Below the pieces are notes generated by a model that saw only the letters and a list, made by a program, of their open reading frames with translations, was not told where the DNA came from and ran no database searches. Made by a program: the position numbers and the translations under genes. Positions 22,799 to 29,912 of a stretch of 64,000 nt of DNA are shown here, in pieces; position 1 is the stretch's first letter, and each line of letters opens with the position of its first letter. The DNA comes from Chloroflexota bacterium (GTDB lineage: Bacteria; Chloroflexota; Anaerolineae; 4572-78; J111): positions 1-64,000 of the forward strand of contig BOKF01000033.1 in the NCBI GenBank assembly GCA_016860845.1. Direction: 5' to 3'.

Positions 22799-24121
22799 TC
22801 ATGCTTCTGTTTTTAACTGGGTGACCCGTTCCACCAGGCGGCTCAGGATCTCTTCATCGTTGGGGTACGGGGAGGGCAGGAATTGGCGCAGGCGTAGGGG
22901 AATGTGGTCCATGCGATAGATTGTTCCCGCGGCGCTGATCCCGGCCGTGGCCGTGGTAAAACAGACCGTCGCCATTTTGGCCGTTTCACTTTCCCGCGTG
23001 TCCAGTACAATGGTCGGGATCTGCTTCAGGCGGGCCACGGCCCGGCGAGGTAAGGCTGCGACCGGGTCTGAAGCGACCACCAGGAGCGCATCCGCCTCAT
23101 CACGGGTGAGCAAATCAACTACGGTGAACTCGCCAGGATTAAAGCGAGGATAGCCCCGGCTGAAATTCACCCCGAAGGGAAAGCCGGTCTGCCAGGCCAG
23201 GACGCTGTCAATGCCGGTCACATTGCCGTGCCCGCGCATTGGGATAACCGCAAATTTAGTGTAAGCATACAGATCACGCACCAGGGTGAAGACCGCGGCG
23301 GTGTTCCAATGCTTGCCCCGGCTCTGGGTTAAACCCTGGCCGAGGAAGATGACGCCAAAACGGCACGCCTTCATCCGCTCGGCCAGGTCCTGGAGCTGCG
23401 CCAGCGTCAATCCGGTCTCGGCGATGGCTTCTGCTCGAATCTGCTTCCCCCGGATCAGGGCGCGCAAGGCCCACAGGCACTCAAAATCCTTGCCGGGCTT
23501 AATCTGGAGGAAAATGTCGGCCACCCGCTCGGTGGGGGTGGGCCGCACATCAATCAGAACAACCGTCCGGCCCTTGCGGCCTTTCGGCGTAAATAACCCT
23601 TTGGGCGTGGTGGTATAGCGGGTAAAGTGACGGGGGTGCGACTCGGCCGGGTTGGACCCCCAGTAGATCAACAGGTCGGCCCGGTTCTTGACCTCGCCCA
23701 GAGTACAGGTCGGTTCGCCCACGTTTTGCAGGGCCATCCCCGACGGCCCGTGACAGACCGAGGTGCAGCAATCAATTGTGGCGTTCAGCACATCGGCTAG
23801 GGCCACAGACTGACGCTGGGCCTCACAGTAAGTACTGCTCAGGCCGTAAATCAGCGGATAGCGGGCCTTGACCAGAATCTGGGCGGCTGCCTCTACCGCC
23901 TCATCCAGGGAGGCCGGCTGCCCTTCGATCAAAGCCGCCGGCCGGTCCGTCTCGGCGCTGTGGCCCAGCAGCCAAGCCCGCCCCAGGGCGCAGGCGTGCT
24001 TGGTTCCGGTAATGTGCCCATTCTCGATGGTCACGGTCAGGTCATCGCAGACGCAGCCGCAAAAGGCGCAGACGACGTGATCCACCTCAATTTTCCCCGG
24101 ATGTACCGTTTCAGCCAACAC
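22799..24121 (-). CDS. fmdB: Formylmethanofuran dehydrogenase subunit B-type molybdopterin protein
   Basis: Catalytic Mo/W-bis-pterin subunit family. An N-terminal iron-sulfur motif, Cys-Ala-Phe-Cys-Gly-Cys-Val-Cys-Asp-Asp, is completed by Cys in His-Ala-Cys-Ala-Leu-Gly. Later Ser-Ser-Thr-Tyr-Cys-Glu-Ala-Gln contains the likely metal-ligand Cys. The GTG at 24121 overlaps the end of fmdD by 11 nt and has a GGAGGTGG upstream; a longer N-terminal form is not family-like. About 440 residues. MoeA at 35.8 kb would supply the cofactor. Confidence 0.9.
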   Translation of the reverse strand: MLAETVHPGKIEVDHVVCAFCGCVCDDLTVTIENGHITGTKHACALGRAWLLGHSAETDRPAALIEGQPASLDEAVEAAAQILVKARYPLIYGLSSTYCEAQRQSVALADVLNATIDCCTSVCHGPSGMALQNVGEPTCTLGEVKNRADLLIYWGSNPAESHPRHFTRYTTTPKGLFTPKGRKGRTVVLIDVRPTPTERVADIFLQIKPGKDFECLWALRALIRGKQIRAEAIAETGLTLAQLQDLAERMKACRFGVIFLGQGLTQSRGKHWNTAAVFTLVRDLYAYTKFAVIPMRGHGNVTGIDSVLAWQTGFPFGVNFSRGYPRFNPGEFTVVDLLTRDEADALLVVASDPVAALPRRAVARLKQIPTIVLDTRESETAKMATVCFTTATAGISAAGTIYRMDHIPLRLRQFLPSPYPNDEEILSRLVERVTQLKTEA

Positions 24122-24449
24122 GTTCCACCTCCACCTCAAACCCCTTGGAATTGGGCATGCCCGAGGCATGGGTTTCTTCGCCCATCAATTGGCTGGAGAC
24201 AGGCCCATAGGCGATAAAGGCCAGCCCTTCCGGCAGGTCGGCTCCCTGGCCCTGGGCGATAGCCTCTCCATACATAGTTTTGAGCCTGACCGCCTCACCA
24301 TCTTGCAGCCCCAGGCGAACCATATCCTGCCGATTCAGCTCCAGGGTGGCTACGGCCTGGCGGTACTCCGCCGATTCCTTTCCCATATTCATCCCGGTCC
24401 CTTGCTTTAAGCTGCGACCGGCAATGAGAATCAATTTGATTTCGGGCAT
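24111..24449 (-). CDS. fmdD: Formylmethanofuran dehydrogenase subunit D-type pterin-binding protein
   Basis: 112-residue molybdopterin-dinucleotide-binding beta-barrel subunit. It starts Met-Pro-Glu-Ile-Lys-Leu-Ile-Leu and has Gly-Arg-Ser-Leu-Lys-Gln-Gly-Thr-Gly, Asn-Arg-Gln-Asp-Met-Val-Arg-Leu-Gly-Leu, Gly-Glu-Ala-Val-Arg-Leu-Lys-Thr and Tyr-Gly-Pro. AGGAGAGG precedes the ATG at 24449. It is the first gene of the operon. Subunits C, E, F and G are not in the window. Confidence 0.88.
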   Translation of the reverse strand: MPEIKLILIAGRSLKQGTGMNMGKESAEYRQAVATLELNRQDMVRLGLQDGEAVRLKTMYGEAIAQGQGADLPEGLAFIAYGPVSSQLMGEETHASGMPNSKGFEVEVERVG

Positions 24450-24514
24450 AAGCCTCTCCTTTCTTGGCAACGGATGAGCGACCGGATCAAAAATTTGGAC
24501 ATAGATGCTCATGC

Positions 24515-24539
24515 TGTGATAAATTTCACGTGTATTATA
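24515..24539 (-). promoter_or_regulatory. fmd operon promoter with Crp/Fnr-like site
   Basis: On the minus strand TATAAT (24539-24534) is a perfect -10. Just downstream, overlapping the expected start, is TGTGA-TAAATT-TCACG read on the plus strand (24515-24530), a Crp-family half-site pair with 6-nt spacing. The position suits repression. A Crp/Fnr gene lies at 33131. Confidence 0.55.
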
Positions 24540-24691
24540 GACGTTATGCCTTTTTAAGAAAAAGTGACGCACAAAAACTGGAAGAGTGTGGGGACTGCCG
24601 TTTTGTAGCAAGATGAATAAGATACCTGCTTGACGTTAGTCCAGGTTTGGAGAGCCGGTTCGGATGGGCAGCCTGCCTGAACGCAGGGAGT

Positions 24692-25093
24692 CTACCACCT
24701 GCTGCCCGCTTGGAAGCTGGGGTTCGTAGATGGTGACCTCAGCTTCATTTTTAACTCCATTTCCCCCAAGTCTTCGGCCAGTTTGGCGTGCTTGACATAG
24801 TTCTCCACATCCTGCAACTCCATCTGGAGATCCAACTCCACCATACCTTTGAGGTCGGCCGGTTTGGCAAATTCCTTGGGAGTAACCGTAGGTTCGCCCC
24901 CCAGGTCCACGATGACGTCCGTCAGAAAGGCGGCATGGCCGAGTTCATCCTGGGCCTCTTCCTGGAAGAGTTCCCGAAGTTCAGCCCCGAGCAGCCCAAA
25001 GGATTTGCCGGCCTGGTAGGTATAGCGCAAAATCGTCCCCCATTCGGCCGCCAAATCTTCATTCAACCCGCGAATCAACGCTTCTTTTGACAT
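24692..25093 (-). CDS. Ferritin-like/bacterioferritin-type protein, apparently C-terminally truncated
   Basis: A four-helix-bundle protein of the ferritin-like family. Helix 1 has Glu in Leu-Asn-Glu-Asp-Leu-Ala-Ala-Glu-Trp and helix 2 has Glu-Glu-Ala-Gln-Asp-Glu-Leu-Gly-His, the di-iron ligands. It is normal up to Met-Glu-Leu-Lys-Met-Lys-Leu and then ends in a non-family tail (Arg-Ser-Pro-Ser-Thr-Asn-Pro) where helix 4 with its Glu-x-x-His should be. Another frame reads on (stop at 24638-24636), and one extra A in the AAAAA run would join them, but that frame does not look like ferritin. The start at 25093 follows AGGAG. Confidence 0.75.
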   Translation of the reverse strand: MSKEALIRGLNEDLAAEWGTILRYTYQAGKSFGLLGAELRELFQEEAQDELGHAAFLTDVIVDLGGEPTVTPKEFAKPADLKGMVELDLQMELQDVENYVKHAKLAEDLGEMELKMKLRSPSTNPSFQAGSRW

Positions 25094-25129
25094 TAAAATG
25101 CTCCTTTTTTTGATATATTGCATACTTAT

Positions 25130-25579
25130 CTATACCCAGCGCCTGACCCTGGCCTTATAAGCTAACCAGGTCTGCCTAAACTGCTTCGCCAGCATCCGTT
25201 CTTCGATCTGGATGAATATTCTATCCATCAGGATGGCAAAGATCGGAATGACATAATAGGAGGTCAGAGACCCCAGCAGGACAGCCAGGCCGAGGAGAAT
25301 AAGGACAAAGCCGAGATACATCGGATGGCGGCTGATTTGAAACACACCGGTGGTGATTAGGGTTGTTGATGCCTCAAAAGGTTTGACCGTGGAGTTGGCC
25401 TGGTGCAAGGCTCTATCGGCCATGAGGTTGAGACCAATCCCACCGGCCAAAGGAAGAAGGCCAATCAGCCGCCACAACCCAAGAATGACTTGTATTATTG
25501 GCAGCACGAAATGAAATACTGCCATCACCACGATGGCTATCAGCAAGTAAGTGAGTGGTAATATCTTTTTACCTGCCAT
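25130..25579 (-). CDS. Isoprenylcysteine carboxyl methyltransferase-like membrane protein
   Basis: 149 residues, four to five membrane segments. The C-terminal half has the family signature Ser-Arg-His-Pro-Met-Tyr-Leu-Gly and Glu-Glu-Arg-Met-Leu-Ala-Lys-Gln-Phe...Tyr-Lys-Ala-Arg-Val-Arg-Arg-Trp, which form the S-adenosylmethionine site in ICMT/PEMT-type methyltransferases. The bacterial substrates are mostly unknown. Confidence 0.8.
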   Translation of the reverse strand: MAGKKILPLTYLLIAIVVMAVFHFVLPIIQVILGLWRLIGLLPLAGGIGLNLMADRALHQANSTVKPFEASTTLITTGVFQISRHPMYLGFVLILLGLAVLLGSLTSYYVIPIFAILMDRIFIQIEERMLAKQFRQTWLAYKARVRRWV

Positions 25580-25586
25580 AGATGCC

Positions 25587-26414
25587 TCATTCGAAGGTCA
25601 GGGTTGTACCGGCTGGACAGAGCTGCACCCGCTCCCCAAAGGCGGTAGATAAGGCGACGTAGGCCCGCTCACCGCTGCAATGATTGGGGTAGAGCTGCAG
25701 CGGGCCATACTCGCGCAGCACGTCCACCACGTGTTGCAGGGCAGACCCCTCGCTGCTCTCCAGGTGGGTACCGCCCAAAACGGCAACGATCCGGCCCGGG
25801 AATATGCGCTGGACCTGGGCCAGGGTATTCAACAGCCCGGCGTGGCAGCAGCCGCAGACGACGATCAGCCCCTCCCACGTCTCCAGCACCAGCGAGATGT
25901 CATCACAGTAGAGGTCAGGCTGCCACCCCTCTCCCTGCGGCACGAAGTGATGAAGGCTCCTCCCTTCCGGTTCAAGACGCTCGATGATTTCCCCCGTATG
26001 CCACACGCCGGGGAGAATTTCGACTGGCTCCGCGCTCAGGCGCAGATCAGCCAGGTGGGTCAGGGCTTCCATTGGCAGGGGCAGTCCGATGAACCGGTAG
26101 TGGTCCTCTTTGTAGTTGAAGCGCGGACGGCCAATATCTGGGCTGGCGTACACAGGCAGACCTATGCGGCATGATAGGATGACCGGCAGCCCGCCGGTGT
26201 GGTCGTTGTGGGCGTGGCTGAGCACAATCGCGTCCACGTCATTGAGGGATTTACCCAACAACGCCATGTTGTGCAACAGGACCAGCGCCGTCTGGCCCGT
26301 ATCAAACAGCACACAGCCCCGCTCCGTCTCGATACAAAATGAAAGCCCATGCTCGCCCCAGAAGGGCGAACCGCGCAAGGCGGTGTTCTCAGTCAGGCAC
26401 GTGATTTTTACCAT
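25587..26414 (-). CDS. Metallo-beta-lactamase-fold hydrolase (COG1237-type)
   Basis: Has the zinc motif Leu-Ser-His-Ala-His-Asn-Asp-His-Thr-Gly-Gly and later Gly-Cys-Cys-His-Ala-Gly. Overall it resembles the family annotated as 7,8-dihydropterin-6-methyl-4-(ribofuranosyl)-aminobenzene-phosphate synthase, which in archaea works in methanopterin synthesis; in bacteria the function is mostly unproven. Its closeness to Fmd-type genes makes a pterin link tempting, but that is inference. The ATG at 26414 follows GAGAGGTGAG. Confidence 0.82.
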   Translation of the reverse strand: MVKITCLTENTALRGSPFWGEHGLSFCIETERGCVLFDTGQTALVLLHNMALLGKSLNDVDAIVLSHAHNDHTGGLPVILSCRIGLPVYASPDIGRPRFNYKEDHYRFIGLPLPMEALTHLADLRLSAEPVEILPGVWHTGEIIERLEPEGRSLHHFVPQGEGWQPDLYCDDISLVLETWEGLIVVCGCCHAGLLNTLAQVQRIFPGRIVAVLGGTHLESSEGSALQHVVDVLREYGPLQLYPNHCSGERAYVALSTAFGERVQLCPAGTTLTFE

Positions 26415-26433
26415 CGTCTCACCTCTCGACTCC

Positions 26434-26613
26434 CTATTCGATACCGGGGCCAGCCGGTATCCCTTTATGATTCCCTTTCCACACCCCGGCAATCGAACAA
26501 CCACAATTTGGACAGCGTCCGTTGCGGTGATAGATAAAAGCCGGAATGGTTCGGGGCCAGCAAGCCAGTACTTCGTCCATAGTCAGGCTGGCCTCAAGCT
26601 GTGGCTGCTTCAT
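26434..26613 (-). CDS. Short DUF1858-like protein
   Basis: 59 residues. Its first 30 residues match the DUF1858 protein at 29398: Leu-Thr-Met-Asp-Glu-Val-Leu-Ala-Cys-Trp-Pro-Arg-Thr-Ile-Pro-Ala-Phe-Ile-Tyr-His. The usual Cys-x-Gly-Cys is replaced by Cys-Pro-Asn-Cys-Gly-Cys, and the tail is Gly-rich and divergent. The start lies inside the end of the thioesterase gene (20-nt overlap), so it is probably coupled to it. Confidence 0.6.
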   Translation of the reverse strand: MKQPQLEASLTMDEVLACWPRTIPAFIYHRNGRCPNCGCSIAGVWKGNHKGIPAGPGIE

Positions 26614-27115
26614 GGTCGCCGTCCTCACATATAGCTCCTTCCCACAATTGTCGCCATCTAGACGGTATAGTCGTGACCTTCCCCTGGCGGTTGACACAGA
26701 TATGTTTAGAGCGGGCGGTAGCCAGAAGGTCACCGGTTTCAACCGCGACCACCTCGTAGCCAAAGGTAATCTGCCGGCTTTTGACCTCCTCGACCCAGCA
26801 GCACACGGTAACCAGTTGATCATAACGGGCTGCCTGCCCATAACGCACGTGCAGCTCCGATACGGCCAGGGATATGCCTTCCTGCTCGAATTGGGTATAG
26901 GAGTGGCCTTGAGCGCGGATATAATGGCTGCGCCCTTCCTCCAACCAGACCACGTAAGCCGCGTGATGGACAATCCCCATCCGGTCGGTTTCGGCGTAGC
27001 GCACCCGGAACGTGGTTTCACTAGCAGGTGTCGCTGTATTCAAAGTTAGACCCTCCTGGATTTCTGCGAGATTGGTCACCAACCCCTCCTGCCATCTTGC
27101 TGATTTACTGGTCAT
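26594..27115 (-). CDS. YbgC/4-hydroxybenzoyl-CoA thioesterase-type hotdog protein
   Basis: 173 residues. A hotdog-fold acyl-CoA thioesterase with the active-site strand Tyr-Ala-Glu-Thr-Asp-Arg-Met-Gly-Ile-Val-His-His-Ala-Ala-Tyr. The ATG at 27115 overlaps the TGA of the upstream gene (ATGA). The first 30 residues precede the domain. The substrate is not readable. Confidence 0.88.
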   Translation of the reverse strand: MTSKSARWQEGLVTNLAEIQEGLTLNTATPASETTFRVRYAETDRMGIVHHAAYVVWLEEGRSHYIRAQGHSYTQFEQEGISLAVSELHVRYGQAARYDQLVTVCCWVEEVKSRQITFGYEVVAVETGDLLATARSKHICVNRQGKVTTIPSRWRQLWEGAICEDGDHEAATA

Positions 27116-27501
27116 TGGCCGTGGTCGTGTCGGTGGTGGTCCTGGCTCTCGGCGCACGGGCTGGCCCCGCAGAGATTGCCGTCCAGATAAGCCTGGACCG
27201 CCTGCAGCACCGTCCCCGCTGCGCCCGTGACCGCTTCGATGCCGTATTGTTCAAAAAAAGTGACCGCCCGGTGGCCCATACCACCGGCCAGCATCACGGT
27301 GGCTCCCTGTCGCTGAATGAATTCCGGGATTTGGCCCGGGGCGTGGTTATTGGCGTAAGGGTTGTCAATGGCTTTGATCGATTTAATCCTGTTGTCCTCG
27401 ATTTCGGCGATGGTAAAGTAGGCGCAGCGGCCAAAGTGCTCGCTGACCAGGCTGCCCAGGCCTTTGTTGTCCAGGGTAGAAATAGCGATACGGATCTTCA
27501 T
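27112..27501 (-). CDS. NifX/NafY-type dinitrogenase cofactor-binding domain protein 1
   Basis: 129 residues. A compact ribonuclease-H-like domain starts Met-Lys-Ile-Arg-Ile-Ala-Ile-Ser-Thr, contains Ser-Glu-His-Phe-Gly-Arg-Cys-Ala-Tyr-Phe and Gly-Gly-Met-Gly-His-Arg-Ala, and ends in a His-rich tail (Asp-His-His-Arg-His-Asp-His). Such proteins bind Fe-S or Fe-Mo cofactor precursors; no nif genes are seen. The start at 27501 follows GGGAG. Confidence 0.85.
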   Translation of the reverse strand: MKIRIAISTLDNKGLGSLVSEHFGRCAYFTIAEIEDNRIKSIKAIDNPYANNHAPGQIPEFIQRQGATVMLAGGMGHRAVTFFEQYGIEAVTGAAGTVLQAVQAYLDGNLCGASPCAESQDHHRHDHGQ

Positions 27502-27523
27502 AAGTTTATTCTCCCTTTGTAAA

Positions 27524-27943
27524 TTAAGTTGAGTGATGAGTTTGATCCCCGACGGGATGCGAAGCGCTATCCCCGCCGGGATACGAAGCGTTATCGTGCC
27601 GGCTGTGTTTGACGGTGGGTGCGTTGAGCCATTCCAGCTCGCCCCTTTGTAACTTGTCCAGGGCCTCACGAGCCGGCATGTGGCGGGCCAGGGCTACCTG
27701 GCGATGGAGCGATCGGACCAACTGAAAGGCGTGTGGACCGATGTTCCCAGTCACAAAAACTTCAGCTCCTTGCTCGGTCATGTGGGGGATGATGACATGC
27801 GTTTCGTCGTCATGCTCGCGGTTCTCAATCACTTGCAGTTCAAGCGTGGCTGAATCCACCAGGAGATAATAGGGGGCATGGCCAAATCGTTTGGCTACCG
27901 AGCTGTCCAGAGTTGGGCCGTTGGCGGCGATAACTACTTTCAT
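27524..27943 (-). CDS. NifX/NafY-type dinitrogenase cofactor-binding domain protein 2
   Basis: About 139 residues, a second member of the same fold: Val-Val-Ile-Ala-Ala-Asn-Gly, Ala-Lys-Arg-Phe-Gly-His-Ala-Pro-Tyr-Tyr, Gly-Asn-Ile-Gly-Pro-His-Ala. The C-terminal tail is encoded by an imperfect DNA repeat (27553-27600, GGGATACGAAGCG words) that gives Asp-Asn-Ala-Ser-Tyr-Pro-Gly-Gly-Asp-Ser-Ala-Ser-His-Pro. The ATG at 27943 has better spacing from GAGGAG than the one at 27946. It follows the radical SAM gene. Confidence 0.83.
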   Translation of the reverse strand: MKVVIAANGPTLDSSVAKRFGHAPYYLLVDSATLELQVIENREHDDETHVIIPHMTEQGAEVFVTGNIGPHAFQLVRSLHRQVALARHMPAREALDKLQRGELEWLNAPTVKHSRHDNASYPGGDSASHPVGDQTHHST

Positions 27944-27957
27944 CATTCACTCCTCAT

Positions 27958-28956
27958 TCAAAACTCAGACTGGCGCTGGCGAGCCGGACGAGTGACCTGG
28001 CTGTGAGCTTCATCAGGATAGTGTGCCGGGGCGGCGCTCCAGAAGCGCGTGCCGTAGCGTTCAACCACCTGGGCTTGACCGGTGGCCTCTAGCTCGGCCA
28101 GCACCTGACTGACCTGTCCGGGCGCCCATCGTGCCAACGCCTGCTCCAGTTCGGCCTGGTGCATAGGATGACGGGTGATAATGGCCACCACAGCCTCGGT
28201 AAGGCTGTCGGAGCCGCTTAAATCAAAATTACCTGCGGCTGGGTGGACTACTTTGGCTGTGTCACCCAGGATGGCGGTGGCCCGGAGCAACCCCTCCTCG
28301 TCCGGGGGCTGGACCCAGCTTTCCACCGGGGGCCGGATCGGCAGGTTAAGGTGCACTTCATCCGGCCGGATTTGCCGCAATACCACCGCGATGTCCCGCA
28401 AGGCCGCCTCGGTGTCGTTCAGATCACGCACCAACATCACCTCAAGCCATAGCTTGCCGTGGTATTCACACCGGAAGGCGATCAATCCCGCCAGCAGGCG
28501 GGTGAAGGTAAGCTCCGGGTGAGGGCGATTGATCTGGTGATACAGTTTTGTTGTGCCGGCATCCAGGGTCGGCAATACGGCATCAGCGGCGGTCAGCTCC
28601 TCCCGTACCTCCGGCAGGTAGAGCAGCGAGCCGTTGGTGATCACCGCCACCGGCAGGTTGGTCAACACTTTTACCTGACGAATAAGCCAGCCGAGGCCGG
28701 CGTGCAGCGTCGGCTCACCGGAGCCAACAAAGGTAATCCAATCAATCTCGCCCGGAGGATGGGCGTTCAATGCTGCCCGGACTTCGGCCAGGATTTCCTG
28801 GGGTGGGAAATACTCCTGGCGCTCGTTAGTTAGGGGCCGGGTACGGCCAAGCTGGCAGTAGACACAGTTCCAGTTACAGGTTTTGAGGGGGATTGGATCA
28901 ACCCCCAACGATTGCCCCAGCCGCCGCGAGGGGACCGGGCCAAAAACATAGCGCAT
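27958..28956 (-). CDS. Radical SAM protein (COG0731-type Fe-S oxidoreductase)
   Basis: 332 residues. The cluster motif is [11 protein letters not shown] near residue 28, followed by Val-Gly-Ser-Gly-Glu-Pro-Thr-Leu. Beyond about residue 250 a winged-helix-like extension is seen (His-Pro-Met-His-Gln-Ala-Glu-Leu). The substrate is unknown. It heads the NifX-type pair, which suggests metallocofactor handling. AAGGAG lies 7 nt before the ATG. Confidence 0.88.
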   Translation of the reverse strand: MRYVFGPVPSRRLGQSLGVDPIPLKTCNWNCVYCQLGRTRPLTNERQEYFPPQEILAEVRAALNAHPPGEIDWITFVGSGEPTLHAGLGWLIRQVKVLTNLPVAVITNGSLLYLPEVREELTAADAVLPTLDAGTTKLYHQINRPHPELTFTRLLAGLIAFRCEYHGKLWLEVMLVRDLNDTEAALRDIAVVLRQIRPDEVHLNLPIRPPVESWVQPPDEEGLLRATAILGDTAKVVHPAAGNFDLSGSDSLTEAVVAIITRHPMHQAELEQALARWAPGQVSQVLAELEATGQAQVVERYGTRFWSAAPAHYPDEAHSQVTRPARQRQSEF

Positions 28957-29016
28957 CGCCCATCTCCTTACAACCAGGCATTCACTGGGCCATTTGACAG
29001 TGTGGTCAGCAGGTCA

Positions 29017-29379
29017 TTAAGAAGGTTCATTGGCATCCTCCTGATAATGATTAAAAAAGGAGCTGCCTTTCATCTGGTCGAGGATTGTCTGGCGGGCCAG
29101 CGGATCCTCAAACGCTTTGGCCAGGCACTGCAAGCACGAGCTGACCTCCGGTTGATTGTGCAACCGGCAGCGGTTTTCCACGCAGTCTACCAACCCCACC
29201 TTTTGGAGGTCACGGATAATTTGCTCCAGCAACCGGGTGTCGCCCAGGTATAAATGCTCAGCAAATTTCTGATCGGTTTCACTCAAATCGGGATGATGGT
29301 GGAGGAAAAGCAAGAAGCGTAGTTTTTGAAATGAGTCAATTCGCCTGGCGCGAATGAAATCAGCCACCATATTAATCAT
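29017..29379 (-). CDS. Hypothetical 120-aa helical protein, winged-helix-like
   Basis: No family recognised. The N-terminal two-thirds is helical with a possible winged-helix pattern (Leu-Gly-Asp-Thr-Arg-Leu-Leu-Glu-Gln-Ile-Ile-Arg-Asp-Leu-Gln-Lys-Val-Gly-Leu-Val). Four Cys follow, the last two as Cys-Leu-Gln-Cys, so a metal or redox sensor is possible. It sits between the radical SAM and DUF1858 genes on one strand. Confidence 0.6.
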   Translation of the reverse strand: MINMVADFIRARRIDSFQKLRFLLFLHHHPDLSETDQKFAEHLYLGDTRLLEQIIRDLQKVGLVDCVENRCRLHNQPEVSSCLQCLAKAFEDPLARQTILDQMKGSSFFNHYQEDANEPS

Positions 29380-29397
29380 CGTTAGTCTCCCAGGTGA

Positions 29398-29631
29398 TTA
29401 CGCTAACGGATTATCTGTCTTCGTCTCAGTCGCTTGTTGTAATTCTCTCAGAAAACAATCCAAATCTAGGTGATAAACGAGGGCCACCTCGGTCAAGGTC
29501 TCAAATGGAGCCATAACGCAGCCCACACAGGCCATGCGGTGGTGGATAAAAACCGGGATAGTTTGAGGCCAACGAGCCAGTACCTCGGCTACGGTCAGAT
29601 TTACCTCAAGCTCTGGATGCTCCATAGACAT
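29398..29631 (-). CDS. DUF1858 domain protein
   Basis: 77 residues. It has the family frame Thr-Val-Ala-Glu-Val-Leu-Ala-Arg-Trp-Pro-Gln-Thr-Ile-Pro-Val-Phe and the Cys-Val-Gly-Cys motif followed by Ala-Pro-Phe-Glu-Thr-Leu. Related domains occur at the N-terminus of ScdA/Ric-type iron-sulfur repair proteins. It is the first gene of the minus-strand run and is divergent from the CoA-disulfide reductase gene. Confidence 0.82.
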   Translation of the reverse strand: MSMEHPELEVNLTVAEVLARWPQTIPVFIHHRMACVGCVMAPFETLTEVALVYHLDLDCFLRELQQATETKTDNPLA

Positions 29632-29665
29632 TCCCTCTACTAGCCAGTGTGGTCTAAAAAAGAGA

Positions 29666-29695
29666 AGTCTTCTTTGCGCTAGCGCAAAGAAGACT
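29666..29695. promoter_or_regulatory. Perfect inverted repeat between divergent promoters
   Basis: AGTCTTCTTTGCGC (29666-29679) and GCGCAAAGAAGACT (29682-29695) pair perfectly around TA. It sits upstream of both divergent genes, so an operator is as likely as a terminator. T-runs on both sides are weak. Confidence 0.55.
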
Positions 29696-29774
29696 TTCTA
29701 ATTTGGCAGCAAACTGAAGACAGTTGATAGGTGAGGTTAAACATCATCTGGAAAAGACCGTTTTTGGTCGGATC

Positions 29775-29868
29775 ATGACTGGCTTTGTCATAATTCGCTA
29801 GCCAGCCGGAAGGTAAAATTTATCTTGAGAGAATTAGCTAAATTTCGGGGCTTAATTCAACTTATAAT
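29775..29868 (+). promoter_or_regulatory. Promoter region of the CoA-disulfide reductase gene with Fnr-like palindrome
   Basis: ATGAC-TGGCTTT-GTCAT (29775-29791) is an inverted repeat of the size bound by Crp/Fnr-type dimers. TATAAT at 29863-29868 is a perfect -10 with no good -35, as expected of activator-dependent promoters, though the palindrome centre lies about 90 nt before the start. Confidence 0.4.
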
Positions 29869-29912
29869 GGATTCCAAATATTCACTATAGCAGTAGAAAG
29901 GATTAAACTATT

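Noticed and set aside
21944..22816. 290-codon plus-strand open frame opposite fmdA
   Set aside because: Antisense to a well-supported gene with conserved metal-ligand motifs; no start signals.
26434..27021. Long minus-strand frame running through the thioesterase gene
   Set aside because: Only its last 59 codons look real (DUF1858-like, from 26613); the rest overlaps the thioesterase in another frame.
27112..27946. Nitrogen fixation locus
   Set aside because: Two NifX-like proteins are present, but no nifHDK, nifB or nifEN; the fold is used more widely for cofactor handling.
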